Source of the DNA: Amycolatopsis jejuensis
Lineage (GTDB): Bacteria; Actinomycetota; Actinomycetes; Mycobacteriales; Pseudonocardiaceae
Direction of reading: 5' to 3'
Assembly: GCF_000717335.1 (NCBI RefSeq)
Contig: NZ_JNYZ01000001.1
Span: forward strand, 62,001-126,000
DNA length: 64,000 nucleotides
Below the pieces are notes generated by a model that saw nothing but the letters and a program-made list of their open reading frames with translations, had not been told where the DNA came from and did no database searches. Numbering within the stretch: the stretch's first letter is position 1; each line of letters opens with the position of its first letter. A program made the translations under genes and the position numbers. Shown one piece after another: positions 50,461 through 59,238 of this stretch.

Positions 50461-50514
50461 ACGGCCTGAACGGCTTGTCAAGGCATCTTTCCCGCCTTGA
50501 CAAGCCGTTCAGAC
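50461..50514. repeat. 54-bp hairpin insertion within composite copy A
   Basis: The perfect 19-bp arms CTGAACGGCTTGTCAAGGC (50466-50484) and GCCTTGACAAGCCGTTCAG (50494-50512) enclose ATCTTTCCC. The whole 54-bp segment is absent from the otherwise matching copy at 60 kb, where the flanks CGCAC and CGTCGT are directly joined. Confidence 0.8.
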
Positions 50515-50573
50515 CGTCGTGACACTCCACCTTCGGGGTGCCCCCACGCAACAGTTCCGGCCACCACAGAACC

Positions 50574-51521
50574 TCACGGAACACGGGCAAACCGATCAGT
50601 AGCACCAACCAGCACATCCTCCATCGAAGACGCCGTAGTCGTATGCCCCACACCGTCCACCAGCACCAACTCAGCATCCGGCAACGCAGCATCCAACAGC
50701 CAAGGCGTCCCAACGAGACTGCTCAAGTCCAGTAAACCCTGCGCAAGAACCGCCGGAATCCCCGCCAGCCGATGCGCCTCCCGCAGAATCCCCCCATCGG
50801 GCAGAAAACAGCCATTCGAGAAGTAATGGGTCACGATCCTCGCAAACGCCAGCCGAAACCGCGGCTCCTCGAACCGCGGCAACGGCGGAACCCCCGGCTG
50901 CATCGCCGTTTCCCAGTCACACCACCGTTTCGCAGCCGCCGTGTGCACCACCGGGTCCGGATCAATCAGCAGCCGATGATACGCAGCCGCCAGATCACCG
51001 TCCCGTTCCTCCACCGGGACCCCCTCGCGGAACTCCGCGAACGCCTCCGGAAACATCCCCCCAAGCCCACCCGTCAGAAGCGCGATCTCCTCCCGGCGGT
51101 CAGTCGCCAACCCCGTCAGAACCAGCTCACTGACCCGCTCCGGATACCGCTCGGCATAGGCCAGCCCGAGCACCGTCCCCCAAGACCCCCCGAACACCAG
51201 CCACTTCCCGATCCCCAGCGCACGACGCAGCAACTCCAGATCACCGATCACATGCGCCGTGGTATTGGCCGCAAGACCGGCAACGGAATCACCCGCATGC
51301 GGAGTACTGCGCCCGGAACCACGCTGATCCACCAGCACCACCCGATACCGCGCAGGATCGAAGAACTGCCGCATCCCCGGCCGGCACCCGCTTCCCGGCC
51401 CGCCGTGCAGCACCACCGCCGGTTTCCCGTCCGGATTACCGCACGTCTCCCAGTACACCCGGTGCCCGTCGCCGACGTCCAGCATGCCGTGGTCGTACGG
51501 CTCGATTTCCGGATACCGCAA
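50574..51521 (-). CDS. pip: Prolyl iminopeptidase
   Basis: Releases N-terminal proline from peptides. A 315-residue alpha/beta-hydrolase of family S33. N-terminal YPEIEPYDHGMLDVGDGHRVYWETCGNPDG region, VVLHGGPGSGCRPGMRQFFDP, VDQRGSGRSTPH and the serine motif GGSWGTVLGLAYAERYP; the His lies in VDGVGHTT. The start is TTG 51521, matching the conserved N-terminus, although its ribosome-binding site is close. 10 bp after espG; probably read from that transcript. Confidence 0.93.
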   Translation of the reverse strand: MRYPEIEPYDHGMLDVGDGHRVYWETCGNPDGKPAVVLHGGPGSGCRPGMRQFFDPARYRVVLVDQRGSGRSTPHAGDSVAGLAANTTAHVIGDLELLRRALGIGKWLVFGGSWGTVLGLAYAERYPERVSELVLTGLATDRREEIALLTGGLGGMFPEAFAEFREGVPVEERDGDLAAAYHRLLIDPDPVVHTAAAKRWCDWETAMQPGVPPLPRFEEPRFRLAFARIVTHYFSNGCFLPDGGILREAHRLAGIPAVLAQGLLDLSSLVGTPWLLDAALPDAELVLVDGVGHTTTASSMEDVLVGATDRFARVP

Positions 51522-51531
51522 GGCTTCCCCT

Positions 51532-52281
51532 TCAGTTCAGCGTGCGCTCCAGCATCCGCAGCGCCCCGCACAGCTCGGCCGGACCGGCGGGACCGATCCG
51601 GATTTCCGCGTCCGGCCCGGCGCCGACGGTATAACTCAAGTACCGGCCCCAATCCGTGTCCGCGTAATGCAGTGGTTCCTCCAGCCGCACATACCGCCCG
51701 ACCTCGTCACGGCGGGCTGCGTACAGCTCGCCACTGCCGTGTACCGGCCGTTGGACCAGGGTGAGCACGTCGGACAGCACCGGGTCGAGCGGGTACGCCG
51801 ATGCACCCAGACGGGCGGCGTCGGCGAGGTCCGCCACCCGGACGCTCCGGGCGAACCCGCCGCCCGGGCCGACCACCGGCAGCTGCTCGACCAGCGTCTC
51901 CAGTACGCGTCCGCGGTCGATCTCCTGCACGCCGACCTGCTCGCCGTCGGACACCGCGAGCACCGCCTGCAACCCGCTCGCCGCGGCCAGCACGCCATAC
52001 GTGCGATCACCGGTGGCGACCCAGCCGTAGTACTCGACCACCGGCCGAACCAGCAGTGGCAGCCAGTCGAGGAAGTCGACGGTCGCCCGGCCGCGGGCAT
52101 CGACGAGACCGGCGACGGCGAGCGCGTCGTCCACCCGTTTGGCGGCCTCGTCCCGCTCGGTTTCGGACAGCCACAGCGGATCGGGCCGCAGCGTGACGTG
52201 CAGCCGGCCCACCTGCTCGCGTTCGGCCAGCGCCGCGAGCGCTTCGACCGGGACGTCCACCCGGCCCGCCGGATCCGCCAC
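51532..52281 (-). CDS. ESX secretion-associated EspG-family protein
   Basis: A 249-residue cytoplasmic protein of the EspG type. VDVPVEALAALAEREQVG at the N-terminus and a mixed alpha/beta body (WLPLLVRPVVEYYGWVATGDRTYGVLAA region) fit the chaperone fold that binds PE-PPE dimers for type VII secretion. The GTG 52281 start follows the PPE-like gene by 3 bp. No ESX core genes (ecc, mycP) are present, so it must serve a machine encoded elsewhere. Confidence 0.8.
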   Translation of the reverse strand: MADPAGRVDVPVEALAALAEREQVGRLHVTLRPDPLWLSETERDEAAKRVDDALAVAGLVDARGRATVDFLDWLPLLVRPVVEYYGWVATGDRTYGVLAAASGLQAVLAVSDGEQVGVQEIDRGRVLETLVEQLPVVGPGGGFARSVRVADLADAARLGASAYPLDPVLSDVLTLVQRPVHGSGELYAARRDEVGRYVRLEEPLHYADTDWGRYLSYTVGAGPDAEIRIGPAGPAELCGALRMLERTLN

Positions 52282-52284
52282 CGG

Positions 52285-53067
52285 CTACTCCCCCTCGTCG
52301 CCGAGTACCGGCGGGGTCGCGCCGGGGCCGGGGCCGAACGTGCCCTCCGGATCGGGCTCGACGAGGTAGTCCGGGCGACGGTGCACCCCGTCGCCAGGGC
52401 CGGGCTGGGCACCCGGAGCAGCCCCGAACGCACCGCCGGAGCCCCGCGACGGCTCGCTCGCGGGAGGGGCCCACATCGCCGCCGCCGGGGTGCCGCGATC
52501 CTGCGTGGTGGCCGCCTGGGTGGTGGTGCTCCCCTCGTCCGTGCGGCGCACCAAGACCTCGTCCGGCCGGGCGGTGCCGTACAGCTTCGGCAGCACCCGT
52601 TTCGTATGGGTGGTGACGCCGTGGTACTGCTCCATCACGCGCACGTTGTTCTCGTTGGCGCCGTGGAAACGGTCGATTCCGTCCTGAAAGGACATCGGCA
52701 CGACCGAAGCCGGCACCACCGCCTGCAGCGGCCCGGCCCACGGCTGCGGCCGCTCCGGGCGCGGCGGCACCTCGACGACCGCGTGCCGCGAGCTTTCGAA
52801 GCTGCCCGCCTGGGTGTCCATGGACGCGCTGGTGAGGTCGAGCGGGTCGGCGGTCTGCCGGAAACCGGCTTCGAGCGGCCCGGCACCGGCGTTCGCCGCG
52901 GCCGAGGCGTCGCCCGTCCACGACCGCGCCATCCGCTCCTGCAGCTCCTTCACGCTCCGCGCGCGCTCCAGGTAGGCCGCCGAAAGCTCCTGGACCTTGA
53001 CCGCAGCCGCGCGCAGCCCGGACGTGTCGCCGCCGCGGAAGTTGTCGAAGATCTGCTTGCCGTCCAC
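52285..53067 (-). CDS. PPE/WXG-like type VII secretion substrate
   Basis: A 260-residue protein. The N-terminal helical hairpin has a WXG-type turn in MARSWTGDASAAANAG. A middle region FQDGIDRFHGANENNVRVMEQYHGVT follows, then a proline/glycine-rich tail (GTPAAAMWAPPASEPSRGSGG onwards). There is no signal peptide. Gene order (PE-like, PPE-like, EspG) is that of EspG clients. GTG 53067 with a GAAGGGA site fixes the start; the longer open frame upstream is not protein-like. Confidence 0.75.
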   Translation of the reverse strand: MDGKQIFDNFRGGDTSGLRAAAVKVQELSAAYLERARSVKELQERMARSWTGDASAAANAGAGPLEAGFRQTADPLDLTSASMDTQAGSFESSRHAVVEVPPRPERPQPWAGPLQAVVPASVVPMSFQDGIDRFHGANENNVRVMEQYHGVTTHTKRVLPKLYGTARPDEVLVRRTDEGSTTTQAATTQDRGTPAAAMWAPPASEPSRGSGGAFGAAPGAQPGPGDGVHRRPDYLVEPDPEGTFGPGPGATPPVLGDEGE

Positions 53068-53098
53068 CTGGTTCCCTTCGTGCGCCCGCCGGGATCCG

Positions 53099-53443
53099 TT
53101 ACCGGCCGCGGTGCAGGTCGGCGTGCAGGTCGGCGCCCGCCCGGTCCGCCTCGGCCGTCCGGTCCCGCGCGGTGCGCAGCTTGCCGAGGTAGCCGCTCGC
53201 GTACCGGTGCAGCGACTCGTTCTGGTCCCGCAGCGCGCGCAGGGAATCGACCCCGTCGGCGGCGTACTCCGCGCTCGCCGGGTCGGTGCCGGGCGCCGCG
53301 AAGACGGCGAGGATCTCGTCGATCGCGCGGCCGTCCGCGGTGATCGTGGCGAGCTGGTCCTCCCACAGCCGGATGACCGCGGTGAGCTCGGCCGCGTCCA
53401 TCGCGAAGCCGCCCTGCCCGCGGCCTGCTTCGCCGATGACCAA
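53099..53443 (-). CDS. Small helical PE-like type VII partner
   Basis: A 114-residue protein, two predicted long helices (about residues 15-40 and 60-105, the second DGVDSLRALRDQNESLHRYASGYLGKLRTARD). Start TTG 53443, or ATG 53401 (MDAAELTAV) as an alternative giving 100 residues. Precedes the PPE-like gene by 31 bp; likely the PE-like partner. No motif strong enough for a family name. Confidence 0.55.
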   Translation of the reverse strand: MVIGEAGRGQGGFAMDAAELTAVIRLWEDQLATITADGRAIDEILAVFAAPGTDPASAEYAADGVDSLRALRDQNESLHRYASGYLGKLRTARDRTAEADRAGADLHADLHRGR

Positions 53444-53561
53444 GGCCGTTCCCTTTCCCCAGTGTCACTTGCCGTGATGTGCACAGCGTAGTCATCGGTC
53501 ACGGCCGTGTCAGCTGAACACCACGGTGGTGGGACGGCGTGGCGAACCTGTTATGACGCCG

Positions 53562-53577
53562 CAGTACGTACGTACGG
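53562..53577. promoter_or_regulatory. Predicted AcnR operator before acnR
   Basis: CAGTAC-GTAC-GTACGG differs from the AcnR consensus CAGNAC-nnnC-GTACTG at one position. It lies 38 bp upstream of the acnR start, close to a TTATGAC -10-like element (53551-53557), suggesting autoregulation. Confidence 0.65.
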
Positions 53578-53614
53578 ATTGCGAGAACCCGGTCCGCAGT
53601 GTCAGGATTTCAGG

Positions 53615-54202
53615 ATGCCACGGGTCAGCCAGGATCACCTCGACGCACGCCGGCGCCAGATCCTCGACGGCTCACGCGTCTGTTTCGCCAGGTACGGCTA
53701 CGAGGGTGCCACAGTACGGCGGCTCGAAGAAGCCACCGGGCTGTCCCGCGGGGCGATCTTCCACCATTTCCGGGACAAAGAGTCCCTTTTCCTCGCCCTC
53801 GCCGAGGACGACGCGGTCCGGATGGCCGACGTCGTCGCCGAACAGGGCCTGGTACAGGTCATGCGCGACCTGCTGTCGGACCGCAGCGAGCACCCGGCGG
53901 ACTGGCTCGGCACGCGGCTCGAGGTGTCCCGGCGGCTGCGCACGGACCCGGAGTTCCGGGCCCGCTGGGCGGAGCGGTCGGAACAGCTGACGGCCGCGAC
54001 CCGGGAACGGCTCGAATGGCAGCGCACAGCAGGCAACCTGCGCGACGACGTGGACGTCGATGTCCTCACGGCGTTCCTGGAACTGGTGCTGGAGGGCCTC
54101 GTGTCGCACCTCGCGATGGGCCTGCCGGGCGACAACCTCGGCCCGGTCCTCGACCTGGTCGAGGAAACCGTGCGGCGGCACCGGCCGGGCACCGGCGGCT
54201 GA
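53615..54202 (+). CDS. acnR: TetR-family aconitase repressor AcnR
   Basis: A 195-residue TetR protein closely resembling AcnR of Corynebacterium and Rv1474c: ILDGSRVCFARYGYEGATVRRLEEATGLSRGAIFHHFRDKESLFLAL at residues about 16-62 and an acid-rich ligand domain with RLEVSRRLRTDPEFRARW and a C-terminal LGPVLDLVEETVRRH. AcnR represses acn and is reported to bind citrate-Mg. ATG 53615 is the start. Here it is separated from acn by 20 kb while keeping the same strand and order as in relatives. Confidence 0.88.
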   Translation: MPRVSQDHLDARRRQILDGSRVCFARYGYEGATVRRLEEATGLSRGAIFHHFRDKESLFLALAEDDAVRMADVVAEQGLVQVMRDLLSDRSEHPADWLGTRLEVSRRLRTDPEFRARWAERSEQLTAATRERLEWQRTAGNLRDDVDVDVLTAFLELVLEGLVSHLAMGLPGDNLGPVLDLVEETVRRHRPGTGG

Positions 54203-54218
54203 CCCGCGCCGCCGTCCT

Positions 54219-54361
54219 CCGGAGTGGGTTTCCGCCGGGGTGGGTTTCCGCCGGAGCAGGAGTCCGCCGGGTGGGAGTCCGCCGAGGTGGGAGTCCGCCT
54301 GGGTGTCCACCGGGGTGGGTTTCCACCGGAGCGGGAGCCCGCCGGGGTGGGATTCCACCTC
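54219..54361 (+). repeat. Tandem 16-bp minisatellite
   Basis: About nine imperfect units (mostly 15-16 bp, one 12 bp) with consensus CCGGGGTGGGTTTCCG and variants such as CCGGAGCAGGAGTCCG. It lies in the 218-bp gap between acnR and the TIGR03086 gene. The unit length is not a multiple of three and the frame is not protein-like. Confidence 0.75.
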
Positions 54362-54420
54362 CGGCGAGCCTGCCCGGGAGGGCCCGGCATCCCGCACGAT
54401 CGGGCGGGTTCGTGTTGAAT

Positions 54421-54993
54421 GTGCCCGTGGATCTCCTCGCCGCCCACGGCCGCGCGCTCGACGTGTTCGACGTGGCCGTGCACACTGCCGGTCCCGCGGA
54501 CTGGGCGCGCGCCACGCCGTGCACCAGCTGGTCCGTCCACGATCTGGTGAATCATCTGGTCACCGAGCAGCGCTGGGTCCCGCATCTGCTGGCCGGGGCG
54601 ACGCTCGACGAGGTCGGCACCCGCTACGACGGCGACCAGCTGGGCAGCGACCCGATCGCCGCCTGGGAGGAGGCCGCGGCCGCCGCCCGGTCCGCCTGGC
54701 TGGAGCCCGGGGCGCTGCGCCGCACGGTGCACGTGTCGTTCGGCCTCGTGCCCGCCGAGGAGTACGGCTGGCAGATGACGCTCGACCTGGCCGTGCACGG
54801 CTGGGACCTCGCCACCGCGCTCGGCGCCCCGAACCCGGTCCCGGCCGACCTGGCCGCCCGCCTGCTCGACGTCCTGCGCCCGATGATCGACGACTGGCAG
54901 GGGCTCGGCCTCTTCGACCCGCCGGTCGCGGTCGGCCGCACCGCCCCGGCGCCGGCCCGCCTGGTCGCCCTCCTCGGCCGCCACCCGCACTGA
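54421..54993 (+). CDS. TIGR03086 family metal-binding protein
   Basis: A 190-residue DinB/maleylpyruvate-isomerase-like protein. ATPCTSWSVHDLVNHLVTEQRWVPHLLAG supplies the first metal His region and DLAVHGWDLATALG the second. Function unknown for the family; a thiol-dependent reaction (mycothiol) is known for some relatives. Start chosen at GTG 54421; GTG 54412 and 54427 are alternatives. Confidence 0.85.
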   Translation: MPVDLLAAHGRALDVFDVAVHTAGPADWARATPCTSWSVHDLVNHLVTEQRWVPHLLAGATLDEVGTRYDGDQLGSDPIAAWEEAAAAARSAWLEPGALRRTVHVSFGLVPAEEYGWQMTLDLAVHGWDLATALGAPNPVPADLAARLLDVLRPMIDDWQGLGLFDPPVAVGRTAPAPARLVALLGRHPH

Positions 54994-55190
54994 CCCACCG
55001 TTTCGCGTCCTACCGCAGCGCTTGCGCCGCGACCCGGTACGATTGTCCGCATCGTCGCACTACAACCCTGCTTTGCCGAGGAGTGACTTCCATCCGTGCG
55101 CGCTGCGCCATCGCCCGGTGACAGTACCGGGCCGGGCCTTCGACCCGGCTTCCCGACCGCCTTCGGTTTCCGCCTGCCGGACGGTGCGGC

Positions 55191-56516
55191 ATGATCCCCG
55201 TCCTGCTCTCCGTGCTCGGTGTGCTGCTGTTCCTTCTCCTCACGATCGGCACCGGCCTCGCCGTCGCTGCCGAGTTCTCGCTCACCGCGCTGGAACGCAG
55301 CACGGTGGACGCGGACGTCCGGCAGACCGGTGACCGCCGCTCGCTGACCGTCCAAAAGGCACACCGCACGCTCAGCTTCCAGCTCTCCGGCGCGCAGGTC
55401 GCGATCACGCTGACCACGCTGATCACCGGTTTCCTCGCCGAACCGCTGATCGGTGACCTGGTCCGCCCGCTGCTCGACGCGATGGGCCTGCCCGCCTCAG
55501 TGGCGGCCTGGGTCGCCGTGGCGGTCGCGCTGGTGCTGGCCACTTTCCTGTCGATGATCCTCGGCGAGATGGTGCCGAAGAACCTCGCGATCGCGCGCCC
55601 GCTGCGCACCGCCCGCGCGGTGACCGGGTACCACGCGCGGTTCTCGGCGCTGTTCCGCTGGCTCATCACGATCATGAACAACAGCGCGAACTTCCTCGTG
55701 CGCAAGCTCGGGGTCGAGCCGCAGGAGGAGCTGCGGTCGGCCCGGTCACCGCAGGAACTGGGCTCGATCGTGCGGTCCAGCGCGGAAAGCGGGAAGCTCG
55801 ACACGTCCACCGCGGAGCTGCTGGACCGCTCGCTGCGGTTCGGCGACCGCACCGCCGACGAGCTGATGACCCCGCGCGTGCAGGTGGAATCGCTCACCGT
55901 CGACGACACGATCGACGACCTCATCGACATCTCGCGGCGCACCGGGTTCTCCCGGTTCCCGGTCTACACCGAGGACCTCGACGACGTGCAGGGCGCCGTG
56001 CACGTCAAGCAGGCGTTCGCGGTCCCGGCCGCGGAACGGTCGGCCACCCGGATCCGCTCGGCCATGCGGCCGGTGCCCACGGTGCCGGAATCGCTGCCCG
56101 GCGACGACCTGCTGAACCGGCTGCGCGATTCGCGGTACCAGCTGGCGATCGTCGTCGACGAGTACGGCGGCACCGCCGGGCTGGTCACGCTCGAGGACGT
56201 GGTCGAGGAGATCATCGGCGACGTCCGCGACGAGCACGACGAGCGCGAAGCCCCGGCCGCACAGCAGCTCGGCAGCGACAGCTGGCTCGTGTCCGGGCAG
56301 CTGCGGGCGGACGAGGTCACCGATATCACCGGCTTCCGGATGCCCGAGGGCGACTACGAAACCATCGCCGGGCTGATCCTCGAACGGCTCGGCCGGATTC
56401 CCGCCGAGGGCGACGCGGCCGAGGTCGACGGCTGGCGGCTCACCGTCACGAGCATGGACCGGCACCGCATCGCCGAGGTCCAGGTACGCCCGGCCGGACG
56501 CGAGGTGACCTCGTGA
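55191..56516 (+). CDS. CNNM/CorC-HlyC family membrane protein with CBS domains
   Basis: A 441-residue protein. DUF21 membrane domain at about residues 1-190 (AEFSLTALERSTVDADV; LGEMVPKNLAIARP), a CBS pair at about 210-335 (TPRVQVESLTVDDTIDDLIDISRRTGFSRFPVYTE; VVDEYGGTAGLVTLEDVVEEIIGD) and a CorC_HlyC domain at the end. Relatives export Mg2+ or Co2+. ATG 55191; a GTGA overlap couples it to its paralogue. The 197-bp upstream spacer holds no clear promoter. Confidence 0.92.
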   Translation: MIPVLLSVLGVLLFLLLTIGTGLAVAAEFSLTALERSTVDADVRQTGDRRSLTVQKAHRTLSFQLSGAQVAITLTTLITGFLAEPLIGDLVRPLLDAMGLPASVAAWVAVAVALVLATFLSMILGEMVPKNLAIARPLRTARAVTGYHARFSALFRWLITIMNNSANFLVRKLGVEPQEELRSARSPQELGSIVRSSAESGKLDTSTAELLDRSLRFGDRTADELMTPRVQVESLTVDDTIDDLIDISRRTGFSRFPVYTEDLDDVQGAVHVKQAFAVPAAERSATRIRSAMRPVPTVPESLPGDDLLNRLRDSRYQLAIVVDEYGGTAGLVTLEDVVEEIIGDVRDEHDEREAPAAQQLGSDSWLVSGQLRADEVTDITGFRMPEGDYETIAGLILERLGRIPAEGDAAEVDGWRLTVTSMDRHRIAEVQVRPAGREVTS

Positions 56517-57556
56517 ACGACTGGCTGAACATCGCCCTCGTCGTGGTCCTGCTGCTGGCCAACGCGTTCTTCGTCGGCGCCGAGTTCACCCTCATCTCGT
56601 CGCGGCGCGACCGGCTGGAAGCGTTGCTGGCACAGGGAAAGACCCGGGCGCGGATCGTGATCAACGCGAGCAGGCACGTGTCGCGGATGCTGGCCGGCGC
56701 ACAGCTCGGCATCACCATCTGCTCGCTGCTGCTCGGCCGCCTCGGGGAGCCCGCGGTCGCGCACCGGCTGTCCGGGTTCTTCGACCTGCTCGGGCTTCCC
56801 GAGGCACTGCTGCACCCGATCTCGTTCGCGATCGCGCTGGCGTTCATCACGATGCTGCACGTGCTGATCGGCGAGATGGTGCCGAAGAACCTCGCGATCG
56901 CCGAGCCGGAGCGGCTCGCGCTGTGGCTCGTGCCGGTGCACGTGGCGTGGGTCAAGCTCGCGAACCCGGTCATCGGGTTCCTGAACTTCGTCGCGAACTC
57001 GTTGCTGCGCGTCATGAAAGTGGAGCCGAAGGACGAGCTGGAGACCGCGTACACGTCCGACGAGCTGGCCGAGCTGCTGAGCGAATCACGCCAGGAAGGG
57101 CTGCTGGAGCAGTCCGAGCACGAGCGGCTTTCGCAGACGCTGTCGTCGGTCGCGAAGACGGTCGCCGACGTGCTGGTGCCCACCGCCGAACTCACCACGC
57201 TCCCGTGCGGGCCGACGCTCGGCGACGTCGAGCGGGCGGTGTCCACCACCGGGTTCTCGCGGTTCCCGGTGTGCACCGACGACGGCACGCTCACCGGGTA
57301 CATCCACGTCAAGGACGTGCTCGACCTCGTCGGCCAGAACCCGGACACGGTCATCCCGGACAGCAAGACGCGGCCGCTCACGGAACTGCGCTCGGACGCC
57401 CGGCTCGACGTCGCGCTTTCGGCCATGCGCAAGGAAGGCAGCCACCTCGCGCGGGCGCTCGACGCGTCGGGGGCGGCTGTGGGCGTGGTGGCGCTGGAGG
57501 ATCTCGTCGAGGAATACGTGGGTACCGTGCGCGACGGCACCCACGTCGCGGCATGA
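56513..57556 (+). CDS. CNNM family membrane protein with CBS domains (paralogue)
   Basis: A 347-residue paralogue lacking the C-terminal CorC_HlyC domain. DUF21 domain (NAFFVGAEFTLISSRRDRLEA; IGEMVPKNLAIAEP) and CBS pair (VLVPTAELTTLPCGPTLGDV; VVALEDLVEEYVG). Pairs of long and short paralogues are usual in actinobacteria and may form heterodimers. Translationally coupled on both sides (GTGA and ATGA). Confidence 0.92.
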   Translation: MNDWLNIALVVVLLLANAFFVGAEFTLISSRRDRLEALLAQGKTRARIVINASRHVSRMLAGAQLGITICSLLLGRLGEPAVAHRLSGFFDLLGLPEALLHPISFAIALAFITMLHVLIGEMVPKNLAIAEPERLALWLVPVHVAWVKLANPVIGFLNFVANSLLRVMKVEPKDELETAYTSDELAELLSESRQEGLLEQSEHERLSQTLSSVAKTVADVLVPTAELTTLPCGPTLGDVERAVSTTGFSRFPVCTDDGTLTGYIHVKDVLDLVGQNPDTVIPDSKTRPLTELRSDARLDVALSAMRKEGSHLARALDASGAAVGVVALEDLVEEYVGTVRDGTHVAA

Positions 57557-58437
57557 CCGCGCCGGTCGTGCTCGCCGAGGCCGAATGGCAGGCACGGGAG
57601 CAAGCGCATCTGGAGCGGATGCGGGCGTGGACCGGTCCGCATCAGGAGCGCCGGGGCCGGGGCGAGAAACATCCGGTGATCGATTTCCTGTTCACCTATT
57701 ACTCGCACCGGCCCGGGCATCTCGAACGCTGGCAGCCGGGTCCCGGCGTGGTCCTCGAAGGCGCGTCCGCGCGGCGGTTCCTGGAGCGTCCGGCGTATAC
57801 CGAAACCGCTGCCGGGGTGATGCTCGACCCGGCAGCATTCGCCGGGCGCCGGGCCCGCACCGCCGAGTTCGTGCTGCGGCTGCTCACCGCCACCGCGTCC
57901 CGGGCGCCGCGGCTGAGCTGCTTCGGGCTGCACGAGTGGGCCATGGTGTACCGCGAGCCCGCCGACTCGGTGCGGCACGCCCAGGTACCGCTCCGGCTCG
58001 GCTCGGCGGGTACCGACACCGTGGTCGAGTCCCTCGACATCCGGTGCGGGCACTACGACGCATTCCGGTTCTTCACTCCCCCGGCCCGGCCGCGCAACAG
58101 CGTGACGCCGACCCGGGAATCGCAGGTCAGCCTGGAACAACCCGGCTGCCTGCATACGAACATGGATCTTTTCAAGTGGGCTTACAAGCTCGATCCGTTC
58201 GTCCCCGCCGAGCTGGTCGGCGACTGTTTCGCCCTCGCCGCCGACATCCGCGAGCTCGACATGCGGGCCAGCCCGTACGACCTCAGCGCCCAGGGCTACC
58301 CGCCGGTGCCGATCGAGACCGCCGAGGGCCGCGCCGCCTACGCGCGAGCCCAGGCCGGGTTCGCCCGGCGGGCCGCGCCGCTGCGGTCACGGCTGATCGA
58401 GGTCTGCCGGCACCTGCTCGCCGCTCCCGAAGGGTGA
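57553..58437 (+). CDS. Conserved actinobacterial protein (annotated elsewhere as 3-methyladenine DNA glycosylase)
   Basis: A 294-residue soluble protein. GEKHPVIDFLFTYYSHRPGHLERWQPG, a central LSCFGLHEWAMVYRE segment and QPGCLHTNMDLFKWAYKLDPFVP are highly typical of one actinobacterial family. I recall the glycosylase label on relatives but see no helix-hairpin-helix or AlkA/MPG motif, so the activity is not supported by sequence. ATG overlaps the CNNM stop (ATGA), so it is in that operon. Confidence 0.7.
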   Translation: MTAPVVLAEAEWQAREQAHLERMRAWTGPHQERRGRGEKHPVIDFLFTYYSHRPGHLERWQPGPGVVLEGASARRFLERPAYTETAAGVMLDPAAFAGRRARTAEFVLRLLTATASRAPRLSCFGLHEWAMVYREPADSVRHAQVPLRLGSAGTDTVVESLDIRCGHYDAFRFFTPPARPRNSVTPTRESQVSLEQPGCLHTNMDLFKWAYKLDPFVPAELVGDCFALAADIRELDMRASPYDLSAQGYPPVPIETAEGRAAYARAQAGFARRAAPLRSRLIEVCRHLLAAPEG

Positions 58438-58544
58438 CCGGAACACTCTCCGTCACTATATTCACCGCGGGTCCTTGGCCTGTTAGAGTGATAACGGTTT
58501 GATTGCATGACCGTGTGTGTTGTGCACGTCACGAAAGGACAACG

Positions 58545-59231
58545 ATGGGGCGACACAACCTGGCCGAGGAGCCGGTGCCGCACCCCCTCGATCCGCCGAA
58601 GCGGTCCCCCGGCCGCAGCGAGACGACCGGATCGCACCGGATCGTCGGCAAGAAGCCACCCCGCAGGCGGATCGCGAAGTGGCCCCTCGTGGCCCTCGGG
58701 CTCGCCGTGCTCGTCACGCTCGGGGTGGTCGGCTGGAACTGGGCCGACAGCGTGCTCAACAACCGGGCCGAAGCGCAGGCCGCGAGCTGCAACGGCGGCC
58801 GCACCGACGTGCGGATCGTCGTGACCCCGCAAATCGCCAAGCCGGTCGAGGCCGCGGCGGCGCGGTGGAACCAGGACCTCACCGTGGTGCACGGCAGCTG
58901 CGTGCACGTGGCCGTGGAGAGCAAACCGGCCGCCGAGGTGCTCGGCGCGCTCACCGGCACGACCCCGATCGACTCCATCGGCGGCCTGCCGGACGGCTGG
59001 ATCCCGGAGTCGTCGTACTGGGTCGCGCAGCTGGCGAAGGCCAAGCCGGACGCGATCGGGTCACCCGCGATGCCGATCGGCTCGGGCCCGCCCGCCGACT
59101 ACCCGTTCGTCGGCCTGTCCGGTGCCTCGATCGACGAGACCCAGCAGCGCGGTACCCAGAGCTTCCGGGCATTCCTCAAGGAACCCGCCCAGCTGGCCGA
59201 TTTCACCGCGGCGGGGATCCGGGCGTCCTGA
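58545..59231 (+). CDS. Membrane-anchored protein with periplasmic binding-protein-like domain
   Basis: A 228-residue protein. A basic cytoplasmic N-terminus (about 45 residues), one membrane helix (PLVALGLAVLVTLGVVGWNW), then an external domain with DVRIVVTPQIAKPVEAAAARWNQ and PDGWIPESSYWVAQLAKA that resembles the first half of an extracellular solute-binding domain. Larger relatives continue into a VWA domain; this one stops, so it may be a natural short form or truncated. ATG 58545 with GAAAGGA upstream. Confidence 0.6.
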   Translation: MGRHNLAEEPVPHPLDPPKRSPGRSETTGSHRIVGKKPPRRRIAKWPLVALGLAVLVTLGVVGWNWADSVLNNRAEAQAASCNGGRTDVRIVVTPQIAKPVEAAAARWNQDLTVVHGSCVHVAVESKPAAEVLGALTGTTPIDSIGGLPDGWIPESSYWVAQLAKAKPDAIGSPAMPIGSGPPADYPFVGLSGASIDETQQRGTQSFRAFLKEPAQLADFTAAGIRAS

Positions 59232-59238
59232 TCCCCTG

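Larger units (their letters stand above)
50291..50544. repeat. Composite intergenic element, copy A
   Basis: R4, a GC-rich linker, a 54-bp hairpin insertion and a terminal 27-bp block (50518-50544, ends CTTCGGGGTGCCCC) together match, in inverted orientation, 60084-60296. The terminal 27-bp block is identical there. Fills most of the 275-bp spacer before the prolyl iminopeptidase gene. Confidence 0.75.
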
